A stretch of 64,000 bases of DNA from SIG607 sp045646245. Its GTDB lineage: Bacteria; Bacillota; Clostridia; Oscillospirales; Acutalibacteraceae. Below the pieces are notes generated by a model that did not search any database, was not told where the DNA came from, and was given only the letters and a program-made list of their open reading frames with translations. The first letter of the stretch is position 1, and every line of letters begins with the position of its first letter. The stretch spans positions 1 to 64,000 of the forward strand of contig JAZRKJ010000086.1 of the NCBI GenBank assembly GCA_045646245.1, read 5' to 3'. The position numbers and the translations under genes are program-made. This document shows positions 8,288 to 15,948 of the stretch, one piece after another.

Positions 8288-11200
8288 TTAATTATTTTCT
8301 TCATCATAAACGGAAAAATCTTCTTCGGAAATATCCTCGGCAATTTCTTCCCCGTTCTCATCCTGAAGCATATAACCGTCGTGATTGCCTTCTAAAACTG
8401 TTTCCTCTTCAAGAGTTTCGTCAGAAGCGGGAACAAAAGGTAATCCGATATCTTCGTCTTCTTCGAAGGTTTGCTTCAAGTCGATTTCATTATTATCAGC
8501 ATCAAGAACCTTAACGTCAAGACCTAAAGACTGGAGTTCCTTAATAAGAACCTTGAAGGATTCGGGAACACCCGCCTTGGGCACGTTTTGACCCTTAACG
8601 ATAGCTTCGTAGGTCTTAACACGTCCGACAACGTCGTCAGACTTAACGGTAAGAATTTCCTGTAGAGTGTAAGCAGCGCCGTAAGCTTCAAGCGCCCAAA
8701 CTTCCATTTCACCGAAACGCTGACCGCCGAACTGAGCTTTACCACCGAGAGGCTGTTGAGTAACAAGAGAATACGGACCGGTAGAACGGGCGTGAATCTT
8801 ATCGTCAACAAGGTGATGCAGTTTAAGGTAGTACATATAACCAACGGTTACGGGGTTATCAAAGCGTTCACCGGTACGGCCGTCGTTAAGGAAGGTTTTA
8901 CCGTCAACTACCTTAAGCTTGCCTTCATCAGCAAGCTGGGTAAGAGCGGCAACATCGTTTCTTACCTGTTCGTCAAGGCGGCGGATATCACGCTTGCCGT
9001 CTTCGGTTATAACCTCTTCAACAAGAAGCTTACCTGCAAGAGGTTCAAGGAACATCTTGTTTTCGGGATTGAACATAATATCACGGCATACACCGGCTTC
9101 AATAAAGGACTGGATAATGTCGGATTCGTGAGCACCGTCGAATACAGGGGTACAAATCTTCCAGCCAAGCTTACTTGCAGCATAGCCTAAATGCACTTCA
9201 AGAACCTGACCGATATTCATACGTGAAGGAACGCCCAAGGGGTTAAGAACTATATCGAGAGGAGTACCGTCGGGCAGATAAGGCATATCTTCACTGGGTA
9301 AAATACGGGATACAACACCCTTATTACCGTGACGACCAGCCATCTTATCACCAACGGAAATCTTTCTCTTCTGAGCAATATAGCAGCGTACAACAAGGTT
9401 AACACCGGGGTTAAGCTCGGAAGAGTTTTCTCTGTCGAATACCTTAACGTCAACAATTGTACCGTATTCACCGTGAGGTACACGCAAAGAAGTATCACGT
9501 ACTTCCCTTGCCTTTTCACCGAAAATAGCACGGAGAAGTCTTTCTTCGGCGGTAAGCTCGGTTTCACCCTTAGGAGTAACCTTACCTACAAGAATGTCAC
9601 CGGCAGTAACCTCGGCGCCGACACGGATAATACCGCGTTCGTCAAGGTCACGGAGAGCATCTTCACCAACGTTGGGAATATCACGGGTGATATCTTCGGG
9701 TCCGAGCTTAGTGTCTCTTGCTTCGATTTCATATTCTTCAATATGAATAGAAGTATACATATCTTCACGAACGAGCTTTTCGTTAATAAGAACAGCGTCT
9801 TCGTAGTTGTAACCTTCCCAGGTCATAAAGCCGATAAGAGCATTTCTGCCAAGGCTGATTTCACCGTTGCTGGTAGCAGGACCGTCGGCAATAACTTCCT
9901 TTTCGGCAACCTTTTGACCAACGCTTACAATAGGCTTCTGGTTAATACAGGTTCCGTGGTTGGAACGAAGGAACTTAATAAGGTTGTATTCGTCAACCTC
10001 GCCGTTTTCGGTTTTAATACGGATAACGTCGGCAGAAACGTATTCAACGGTACCTGCACGGTTAGCAAGCACAACAACACCCGAGTCAACCGCAGCCTTA
10101 TATTCCATACCGGTAGCAACAATGGGGCTTTCGGTTTTAAGAAGCGGAACAGCCTGCTTCTGCATGTTGGAGCCCATAAGCGCACGGTTGGTATCATCGT
10201 TTTCAAGGAAGGGTATCATAGCGGTAGCTACAGATACAACCATCTTGGGGGAAACGTCCATAAAGTCAGCCTGAGACGCTTCAACTTCAAGGAAGCCGTC
10301 ACGGTAACGGGCATTAACCTTGGGACGAACGAAATAACCGTTTTCATCAAGAGGTTCGTTAGCCTGCGCTACATAATAATCGTCTTCTTCATCAGCGGTC
10401 ATATAAACAACCTCTTCAAGAACCTTGCCGGTTGCTTTGTCAACCTTTCTGAAAGGTGCTTCAACAAAGCCGTATTCGTTAATACGGGCAAAGGTAGCAA
10501 GGTAAGAAATAAGACCGATGTTAGGACCTTCGGGAGTCTCAATGGGGCACATACGTCCGTAGTGGGTGTAGTGAACGTCACGAACCTCGAAGGAAGCTCT
10601 GTCACGGGAAAGACCACCGGGGCCGAGCGCAGAAAGTCTACGCTTATGTGTAAGCTCGGAAAGAGGGTTGGTCTGGTCCATAAACTGAGAAAGCGGTGAA
10701 GAACCGAAGAATTCTTTAATAGCCGCAACAACGGGACGGATATTTATAAGAGACTGAGGAGTCGCATTGTCAATATCCTGAGCCTGAAGGGTCATTTTGT
10801 CACGAACAACACGTTCCATACGGGAGAAACCGATACGGAACTGATTCTGAAGAAGTTCGCCAACGCAACGAATACGACGGTTACCTAAGTGGTCGATATC
10901 ATCGGTACAGCCAACACCGTAGTTAAGACATACGAAGTAGTTGATAGATGCGAAAATATCGTCAACGGTAATGTGCTTGGGGATAAGGTTATCAACGTTA
11001 GCGGCAATTGCTTCACGGATAGCTTCTTCCCCTTCGTTGTTTTCAAGAATATCTTTAAGACAAGCAAAAGATACGTCTTCGTTAATACGAAGGTCGGTTA
11101 CGTCAAAGTCAATAAAGTCCTTAATATCAACCATACCGTTGGAAAGAACCTTAACTTCGTGCTCGTTTCCGTCAGCATCAACAGCGGATACGTATGCCTC

Positions 11201-12187
11201 GCAAACGCCTTTACGCTGAATGGAAACAGCAAGCTCCTTTGTAACCATTGTGCCTTCCGAAGCGAGAACTTCGCCGCTTAACGGATCGGCAACGGGACGT
11301 GTAAGGGTGTGGCCTATAAGACGCGCACCAATAGCAAGCTTCTTATTATACTTGTAACGACCTACACGGGAAATATCATAACGACGAGCGTCAAAGAATA
11401 ACTGTGCAAGATAATTTTCGGCGCCTTCGATAGTTACGGGTTCACTGGGGCGAAGCTTTTTATAAAGTTCAACAAGAGCTTCTGCCTTGGTAGAAAGACC
11501 GTCAGCCTCCATGGTTTCCTTAAGACATTTGCCGTCGCCGAAAAGCTCGGTGATTTGTTCGTTGGTTTCAACGCCCAAAGCACGGATAAGAACGGTAACG
11601 GGAATCTTACGGTTCTTGTCGATACGAACGTAAACAACGTCGTTCATAGACATTTCGTATTCAAGCCAAGCACCACGGTTAGGAATAATGGTAGAAGTAT
11701 AAAGACGTTTACCGGTTTTCACGTCGGCAGTTACGTCATAGTATACACCGGGGGAACGAACGAGCTGAGAAACTACGGTACGTTCAGCGCCGTTGATAAC
11801 AAAAGTACCGGACTCGGTCATCAACGGGAAATCACCCATAAATACTTCACTTTCCTTGATTTCGCCTGTTTCATTATTAAGCAGACGAGCGGTAACACGA
11901 AGGGGTGCAGCATAAGTAGTATCCCTAGCTTTGCACTCCGTTACATCATACTTCGGTTTTTCGTCAAGACGATAGTCGATAAAATCAAGAACGAGATTAC
12001 CGGTGTAATCGGTTATTGACGACATATCGCGAAAGACTTCCTTAAGTCCTTCTTCGATAAACCATTTGTATGAATTCTTCTGAATCTCAATGAGGTTTGG
12101 CATATCGATAACTTCATTGATCTTGGAGAATGTCATACGAGTGTTTTTTCCCAGTTGTACAGGTTTTACCTTAACTGTTGACTCCAT
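8288..12187 (-). CDS. rpoB: RNA polymerase beta subunit
   Basis: Second-largest catalytic subunit of RNA polymerase. An open frame extends 13 codons further upstream, but GGAGGAG lies inside that extension about 13 nt before the ATG at 12185-12187. I therefore set the start there, giving 1299 residues. The rifampicin-pocket segment (SSPLSQFMDQTNPLSELTH) and the downstream THYGRMCPIETPEGPNIG are conserved. A proline replaces the usual glutamine of the E. coli Q510 position. The C-terminal acidic tail is long. The gene has its own consensus promoter and is not preceded by rplJ-rplL, which is unusual. Confidence 0.97.
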   Translation of the reverse strand: MESTVKVKPVQLGKNTRMTFSKINEVIDMPNLIEIQKNSYKWFIEEGLKEVFRDMSSITDYTGNLVLDFIDYRLDEKPKYDVTECKARDTTYAAPLRVTARLLNNETGEIKESEVFMGDFPLMTESGTFVINGAERTVVSQLVRSPGVYYDVTADVKTGKRLYTSTIIPNRGAWLEYEMSMNDVVYVRIDKNRKIPVTVLIRALGVETNEQITELFGDGKCLKETMEADGLSTKAEALVELYKKLRPSEPVTIEGAENYLAQLFFDARRYDISRVGRYKYNKKLAIGARLIGHTLTRPVADPLSGEVLASEGTMVTKELAVSIQRKGVCEAYVSAVDADGNEHEVKVLSNGMVDIKDFIDFDVTDLRINEDVSFACLKDILENNEGEEAIREAIAANVDNLIPKHITVDDIFASINYFVCLNYGVGCTDDIDHLGNRRIRCVGELLQNQFRIGFSRMERVVRDKMTLQAQDIDNATPQSLINIRPVVAAIKEFFGSSPLSQFMDQTNPLSELTHKRRLSALGPGGLSRDRASFEVRDVHYTHYGRMCPIETPEGPNIGLISYLATFARINEYGFVEAPFRKVDKATGKVLEEVVYMTADEEDDYYVAQANEPLDENGYFVRPKVNARYRDGFLEVEASQADFMDVSPKMVVSVATAMIPFLENDDTNRALMGSNMQKQAVPLLKTESPIVATGMEYKAAVDSGVVVLANRAGTVEYVSADVIRIKTENGEVDEYNLIKFLRSNHGTCINQKPIVSVGQKVAEKEVIADGPATSNGEISLGRNALIGFMTWEGYNYEDAVLINEKLVREDMYTSIHIEEYEIEARDTKLGPEDITRDIPNVGEDALRDLDERGIIRVGAEVTAGDILVGKVTPKGETELTAEERLLRAIFGEKAREVRDTSLRVPHGEYGTIVDVKVFDRENSSELNPGVNLVVRCYIAQKRKISVGDKMAGRHGNKGVVSRILPSEDMPYLPDGTPLDIVLNPLGVPSRMNIGQVLEVHLGYAASKLGWKICTPVFDGAHESDIIQSFIEAGVCRDIMFNPENKMFLEPLAGKLLVEEVITEDGKRDIRRLDEQVRNDVAALTQLADEGKLKVVDGKTFLNDGRTGERFDNPVTVGYMYYLKLHHLVDDKIHARSTGPYSLVTQQPLGGKAQFGGQRFGEMEVWALEAYGAAYTLQEILTVKSDDVVGRVKTYEAIVKGQNVPKAGVPESFKVLIKELQSLGLDVKVLDADNNEIDLKQTFEEDEDIGLPFVPASDETLEEETVLEGNHDGYMLQDENGEEIAEDISEEDFSVYDEENN

Positions 12188-12324
12188 AGGTTTTAAATCA
12201 CTCCTCCAAATTTTTACGGTTTTCACCGCATTGACTCCGATGTGGCAAATGACAATTATAATTACATTATAAATAATGTATAAGCATACTATGAGCCATA
12301 ATACCCCATCATTAGCGAATACTA

Positions 12325-12353
12325 ATTATATTACACTTTCAAAATTAAGTCAA
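12325..12353 (-). promoter_or_regulatory. Sigma-A promoter for rpoBC
   Basis: Minus-strand TTGACT and TATAAT are spaced by 17 bp, giving a leader of about 130 nt before rpoB. It lies between rpoB and the inverted-repeat element at 12.4-12.7 kb. Confidence 0.8.
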
Positions 12354-12381
12354 GCATTTTTTTACATATTTTAGAAAAAAA

Positions 12382-12687
12382 TAAAACCACCCGATTTCGG
12401 GAGTTGGTCTTAGGGATAAATAGGTTTTTCAGATAAATTTGTACGCTTTCTTGTTTTGAAAACTTGTAAGACACAAAGTATTACTGCGTTTTCGCAACTT
12501 CAAAATCGAAACAAATTTATTCTTACAAAACTGCTCGCACCTAAAAAAGATAAATTTTTAGTGGAATAAAAGGCGAAAAGCCGTGGTAATGCTGACGCAT
12601 ACCACGGCTTTTTAACACATTAGAACGCAAAAATTTGCTTTTTTAGGCTTTTTATCCCTAAGACCAACTCCCGAACGGGTGGTTTAA
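12382..12687. mobile_element. MITE-like element with 35 bp terminal inverted repeats
   Basis: Positions 12384-12420 and 12651-12685 are near-perfect inverted repeats of about 35 bp, differing by two bases at the palindromic tip (CCCGATTTCGGG on the left, CCCGAACGGG on the right). A possible TAA duplication flanks them (12382-12384 and 12685-12687). Inside are two further foldbacks: 12431-12475 with 12495-12522, and 12540-12561 with 12626-12647. The second encloses a terminator-like hairpin. No open reading frame of note is present. It sits 6 bp past the lipoprotein stop and upstream of the rpoB promoter. Read on the minus strand, its outer tip plus TTTTATTTTTTT could act as a terminator. It could also be a structured RNA gene; copy number elsewhere is unknown. 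Confidence 0.6.
12576..12612. terminator. Terminator-like hairpin inside the foldback element
   Basis: A 13 bp perfect stem (AAAAGCCGTGGTA with TACCACGGCTTTT) and an 11-nt loop is flanked by A and T runs, so it could work in both directions. It lies in the middle of the inverted-repeat element and may end the prmA-prfB-lipoprotein transcript. Confidence 0.65.
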
Positions 12688-12691
12688 GGCT

Positions 12692-13696
12692 TTATTCAAC
12701 AATTTTTGCTTTTTCAAACAAAGCGTCTACAACTTTATTGTTTACACAAATGTATTCAACGTAATTGTCGGTATACGCTTTCTTAACTTCTTCTACGCTT
12801 ACTTCGTTTAGCTTAGCCAGCTCTTCAACCTTTTTGGTTCTGTCCTCTTCGGTAACTTCAAGTCCCAGCTTATCAAGAATTGCATACATTATTACTTCCT
12901 GAGAAAGAACGTCGTTTTTAAAGGTAGCTTCGTCAATACCGTTTGCGGTAAGGAAGTTTTCAAAGGTATAACCGTAATACTGGGCGTAGTCGGTATAATA
13001 CTGCTTATGGTAAGAATAAGAATTTCCGTCGGAATCGGGAGGCAGCTTCTTGACTGTGCTGTTGTTGGTAACAAAATCGCTTATGGAATTTTTAATACAT
13101 CTGTCCTTTAAGTCGGCAAGGTATTCATCCGCCGTTTTAAAGCCTGCCGCTACGGCAAAGTCATCGTTAACCTCGGCAAAGGGGCGCTTTACGGAATTTA
13201 TGGTAACGGTAAATACGGCGTCGGTTCCCGAAAGCTTAATGGTTTTGCTTCCTGTTTCAAGGTCGGTAGAATCGTTATAGCCTACAGGGAAAGTAACCTC
13301 AATATCAACCGTATCGCCGATTTTAACGCCTATAAGCTGTTCTTCAAAGCCTTCAATAAACTGACCGGAGCCGATAGTAAGCTCTTGCTTTTCGGCAGTA
13401 CCGCCTGTAAAAGCAACGCCGTCAACCTTACCCGCATAATCGATATTGGTAATATCGCCGTCGGCAACAACGCCCTCTTCAAGGTTTTGGGTATAGGTAG
13501 CCAAATCATTTTCCATAGCGTTCTTATAAATTTCAATATATTCGGAGCCGTTAGTGTCTACCGTAATATTTTCAATATCACAAACCGTTACGTATTTTTC
13601 TAATCCGTTTACGTAATTAAGTCTGTCCTTTCCGCCGCAACCCGCCAAGGTAAGGGTTAAGGCAGCAGCCAAAAGAATTGCAAAAAACTTTTTCAT
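12692..13696 (-). CDS. Trigger-factor-like peptidyl-prolyl isomerase lipoprotein
   Basis: Predicted extracytoplasmic, lipid-anchored folding factor. The first 20 residues form a signal peptide with a lipobox (LAGC, cysteine at about residue 20). A FKBP-type segment follows at about residues 75-170 (GDITNIDYAGKVDGVAF, then GSGQFIEGFEEQLIG and a VTFPVGY stretch). The rest resembles the trigger-factor C-terminal helical domain. The 334-residue length is below the 430 or so of cytoplasmic trigger factor, and the ribosome-binding N domain is absent. It starts 14 bp after prfB and shares the prmA-prfB operon. Substrates are unknown. A PrsA-like role in secretion is an inference. Confidence 0.75.
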   Translation of the reverse strand: MKKFFAILLAAALTLTLAGCGGKDRLNYVNGLEKYVTVCDIENITVDTNGSEYIEIYKNAMENDLATYTQNLEEGVVADGDITNIDYAGKVDGVAFTGGTAEKQELTIGSGQFIEGFEEQLIGVKIGDTVDIEVTFPVGYNDSTDLETGSKTIKLSGTDAVFTVTINSVKRPFAEVNDDFAVAAGFKTADEYLADLKDRCIKNSISDFVTNNSTVKKLPPDSDGNSYSYHKQYYTDYAQYYGYTFENFLTANGIDEATFKNDVLSQEVIMYAILDKLGLEVTEEDRTKKVEELAKLNEVSVEEVKKAYTDNYVEYICVNNKVVDALFEKAKIVE

Positions 13697-13710
13697 AATC
13701 TTTTCTCCCG

Positions 13711-14835
13711 TTAGTTATTATTGTTAAGCTGACCTGTGGATGCAGCTTTAAGGTAAGCGTTTATAAAGCCGTCAATGTCACCGTCCATAACGGCGTTGAT
13801 GTTAGAATATTCAAAACCCGTTCTGTGGTCTTTTGCAAGAGTATAAGGCATAAATACGTATGAACGGATTTGCGAGCCCCATGCAATTTCCTTTTGAACG
13901 CCTTTGATATCTTCAATTTTATCAAGATGCTCACGTTCTTTAATTTCAACAAGCTTTGATTTTAACATACGAAGACATGTGTCTTTATTCTGGAACTGGC
14001 TTCGTTCGGTCTGACAGGCAACCACTATACCCGTAGGGATATGGGTAATTCTTACGGCTGAAGAGGTTTTGTTAATGTGCTGACCGCCTGCACCGCTGCT
14101 TCGGTAGGTATCAACCTTTAAATCCTCTTCACGTATGGTGATTTCAACGTCGTCGGTAATTTCGGGCATTACTTCAAGGGAAGCAAAGGAGGTGTGGCGC
14201 CTTCCCGAAGAGTCAAAGGGTGAAACACGCACAAGACGGTGAACACCGTGTTCGCTTTTAAGATACCCGTAAGCGTTAAGCCCTTCAATTGTAAGTGTGG
14301 CGCTTTTAAGACCTGCTTCGTCACCGTCAAGGAAGTCAACCATACTTGTTTTAAAGCCGTGGCGTTCTGCCCAGCGGGTAAAGAGACGAACAAGCATTTG
14401 GTTCCAGTCCTGCGCTTCGGTGCCCCCTGCTCCCGCATGGAAGGTAAGAATAGCGTTGTTTTTATCGTATTCACCCACAAGCAGGGTTTCAAGCCTTTGG
14501 GCTTCAAGGCTGCTTTCAAAAGCGGTAAGCTCGGCGTTTATGTCGTCAAGCATTGATTCGTCTTCTTCTTCGTCCGCCATTTCAATAAGAACCAGAATAT
14601 CGTCGTAGGACGCTACCAGCTTATCGTAAGCCTCAACCTTATTTTTCAAAGCCCCCAGCTTTTGCAGAATTACCTGACTTTTTTCAGGGTCATCCCAAAA
14701 GCCGTTTTCGGCTGTTTTATACTCCAGCTTATCAATTTCCATTTTTGTAGAATCATAAGCAATGGCGTCTTTAAGGTCAACCATATCGTTGTAGTGAGAC
14801 TGAATTCTTAATTTAAGCTCTTCAAAAACTAACAT
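13711..14835 (-). CDS. prfB: Peptide chain release factor 2
   Basis: Recognises UGA and UAA stop codons and triggers release of the finished chain. The 374-residue product has the RF2 codon-recognition tripeptide SPF (in VSPFDSSGRRH) and the catalytic GGQ in SSGAGGQHINKT. In many bacteria prfB needs a programmed +1 frameshift near codon 25. Here the N-terminal helix region is continuous in one frame with no in-frame UGA, so that autoregulation appears absent. It lies between prmA (9 bp upstream) and the lipoprotein gene (14 bp downstream). GGAGAA precedes the ATG. Confidence 0.96.
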   Translation of the reverse strand: MLVFEELKLRIQSHYNDMVDLKDAIAYDSTKMEIDKLEYKTAENGFWDDPEKSQVILQKLGALKNKVEAYDKLVASYDDILVLIEMADEEEDESMLDDINAELTAFESSLEAQRLETLLVGEYDKNNAILTFHAGAGGTEAQDWNQMLVRLFTRWAERHGFKTSMVDFLDGDEAGLKSATLTIEGLNAYGYLKSEHGVHRLVRVSPFDSSGRRHTSFASLEVMPEITDDVEITIREEDLKVDTYRSSGAGGQHINKTSSAVRITHIPTGIVVACQTERSQFQNKDTCLRMLKSKLVEIKEREHLDKIEDIKGVQKEIAWGSQIRSYVFMPYTLAKDHRTGFEYSNINAVMDGDIDGFINAYLKAASTGQLNNNN

Positions 14836-14844
14836 AAATTCTCC

Positions 14845-15762
14845 TTATTTCTTAATAGCGAATGCAAACCAATTGTCGCGTCTTAATTCCTGCTCAACCG
14901 TAAAGCCGTTTTGGACAATGGCGCTTTTAACCTCATTTGCACGTGAATCAATTATTCCCGAAGCAATAAGCACAGCGCCGTCCTTCATAAAATTACCAAC
15001 GTCTTTAAGAAGGCGGATAATAACGTCGGCAACAATATTGGCGCATATAATATTGAACCTTCCCGTAACCTTTTCGGCAAGGTCACCGTGAAGGAAAGAG
15101 ATTTTTTCACCTACACCGTTCATTTTGGCGTTCTCCCCCGCTACCTTTACGGCGGCAGAGTCAATATCAACGCCAACGGCGTCTTCAGCGCCGAGAAGCA
15201 CACCCGCTATACCGAGTATTCCGCTTCCGCACCCAATATCCAAAATGCTGTCCCCTGCTTTTGTATATTCCTCAAGAAGAGAAAGACAAAGCGAAGTGGT
15301 AGCGTGAGTTCCCGTTCCGAAAGCGGCGCCGGGGTCAATTTTAAGAACACTTCGGTTATTTTTGTTGTCGTATTCTTCCCAAGCCGGAACAACGGCAAGG
15401 CGTTTGCCGATTTCGGTGGTGTGGAAAAACTTTTTCCAGTATTCATTCCAGTCAATATCGGCTACCGAAGCAAAGGATACCTCATAAGGGATATTTTCTT
15501 CACCGAAGCGTTCTTTTAAATAAGCCAAGGATTCGGTAAGGTTATCCGACTTATCAATATAAATATGAATTAAAGCCACGTTACGGTCTTTGGCAAGTAA
15601 GGCTTCATCAATAAGGTCAACGTGAGCAATTTCCCACGCAACGCTTTCCATATCGGAATAATCTTCAATATAAATACCGTAAGGCACCGTCATATTGGCA
15701 ATAGCCGAAGCGGTTTCAATACTATTTGAAGGTACCTTTATAATAATTTCAAACCAGTCCAT
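14845..15762 (-). CDS. prmA: Ribosomal protein L11 methyltransferase
   Basis: SAM-dependent methyltransferase that modifies ribosomal protein L11. The ATG at 15760-15762 (MDWFEI) has AAGGAG 6-7 nt upstream and matches the family N terminus, so the 13-codon upstream extension is rejected. The product is 305 residues. The N-terminal substrate domain is followed by the GTGTHATT stretch and the SAM-binding motif LDIGCGSGILGI, then ANIVADVI. It is the first gene of the prmA-prfB-lipoprotein operon, with a promoter directly upstream. Confidence 0.94.
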   Translation of the reverse strand: MDWFEIIIKVPSNSIETASAIANMTVPYGIYIEDYSDMESVAWEIAHVDLIDEALLAKDRNVALIHIYIDKSDNLTESLAYLKERFGEENIPYEVSFASVADIDWNEYWKKFFHTTEIGKRLAVVPAWEEYDNKNNRSVLKIDPGAAFGTGTHATTSLCLSLLEEYTKAGDSILDIGCGSGILGIAGVLLGAEDAVGVDIDSAAVKVAGENAKMNGVGEKISFLHGDLAEKVTGRFNIICANIVADVIIRLLKDVGNFMKDGAVLIASGIIDSRANEVKSAIVQNGFTVEQELRRDNWFAFAIKK

Positions 15763-15789
15763 ATTGCGCTCCTTTACATATACTTTTAT

Positions 15790-15817
15790 ATAATAACACA
15801 AATTTGCAAATTTGCAA
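15790..15817 (-). promoter_or_regulatory. Sigma-A promoter for prmA-prfB-lipoprotein
   Basis: Minus-strand TTGCAA and TATTAT with 16 bp between them, about 30 bp before the prmA start. The -35 lies in a repeated TTTGCAAATTTGCAAATTTG tract. Confidence 0.65.
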
Positions 15818-15832
15818 AGTATTTTTATGTTG

Positions 15833-15861
15833 TTGATTTATTTTTTGTAATAATGTATAAT
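15833..15861 (+). promoter_or_regulatory. Sigma-A promoter for the P-type ATPase
   Basis: Plus-strand TTGATT and TATAAT spaced 17 bp, followed by a leader of about 80 nt with a strong hairpin. It is divergent from the prmA promoter. Confidence 0.75.
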
Positions 15862-15872
15862 GGTTATAATTG

Positions 15873-15904
15873 GTCGAAACAGAAAAACAATTTACTGTTT
15901 CGAC
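15873..15904 (+). promoter_or_regulatory. Leader hairpin of the P-type ATPase gene
   Basis: A perfect 10 bp stem (GTCGAAACAG with CTGTTTCGAC) and a 12-nt loop lies in the 5' leader just after the transcription start. It has no U-tract and does not match the metal riboswitches I know (yybP-ykoY or NiCo). It may be a repressor operator or an RNA structure; the role is unknown. Confidence 0.5.
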
Positions 15905-15948
15905 ACCAAATCTTTGATTTGAAAGCAAATTATGGACGGAGGATTTCT

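Noticed and set aside
12382..12687. Insertion sequence with transposase
   Set aside because: No open reading frame of useful length exists between the inverted repeats, so at most a non-autonomous element.
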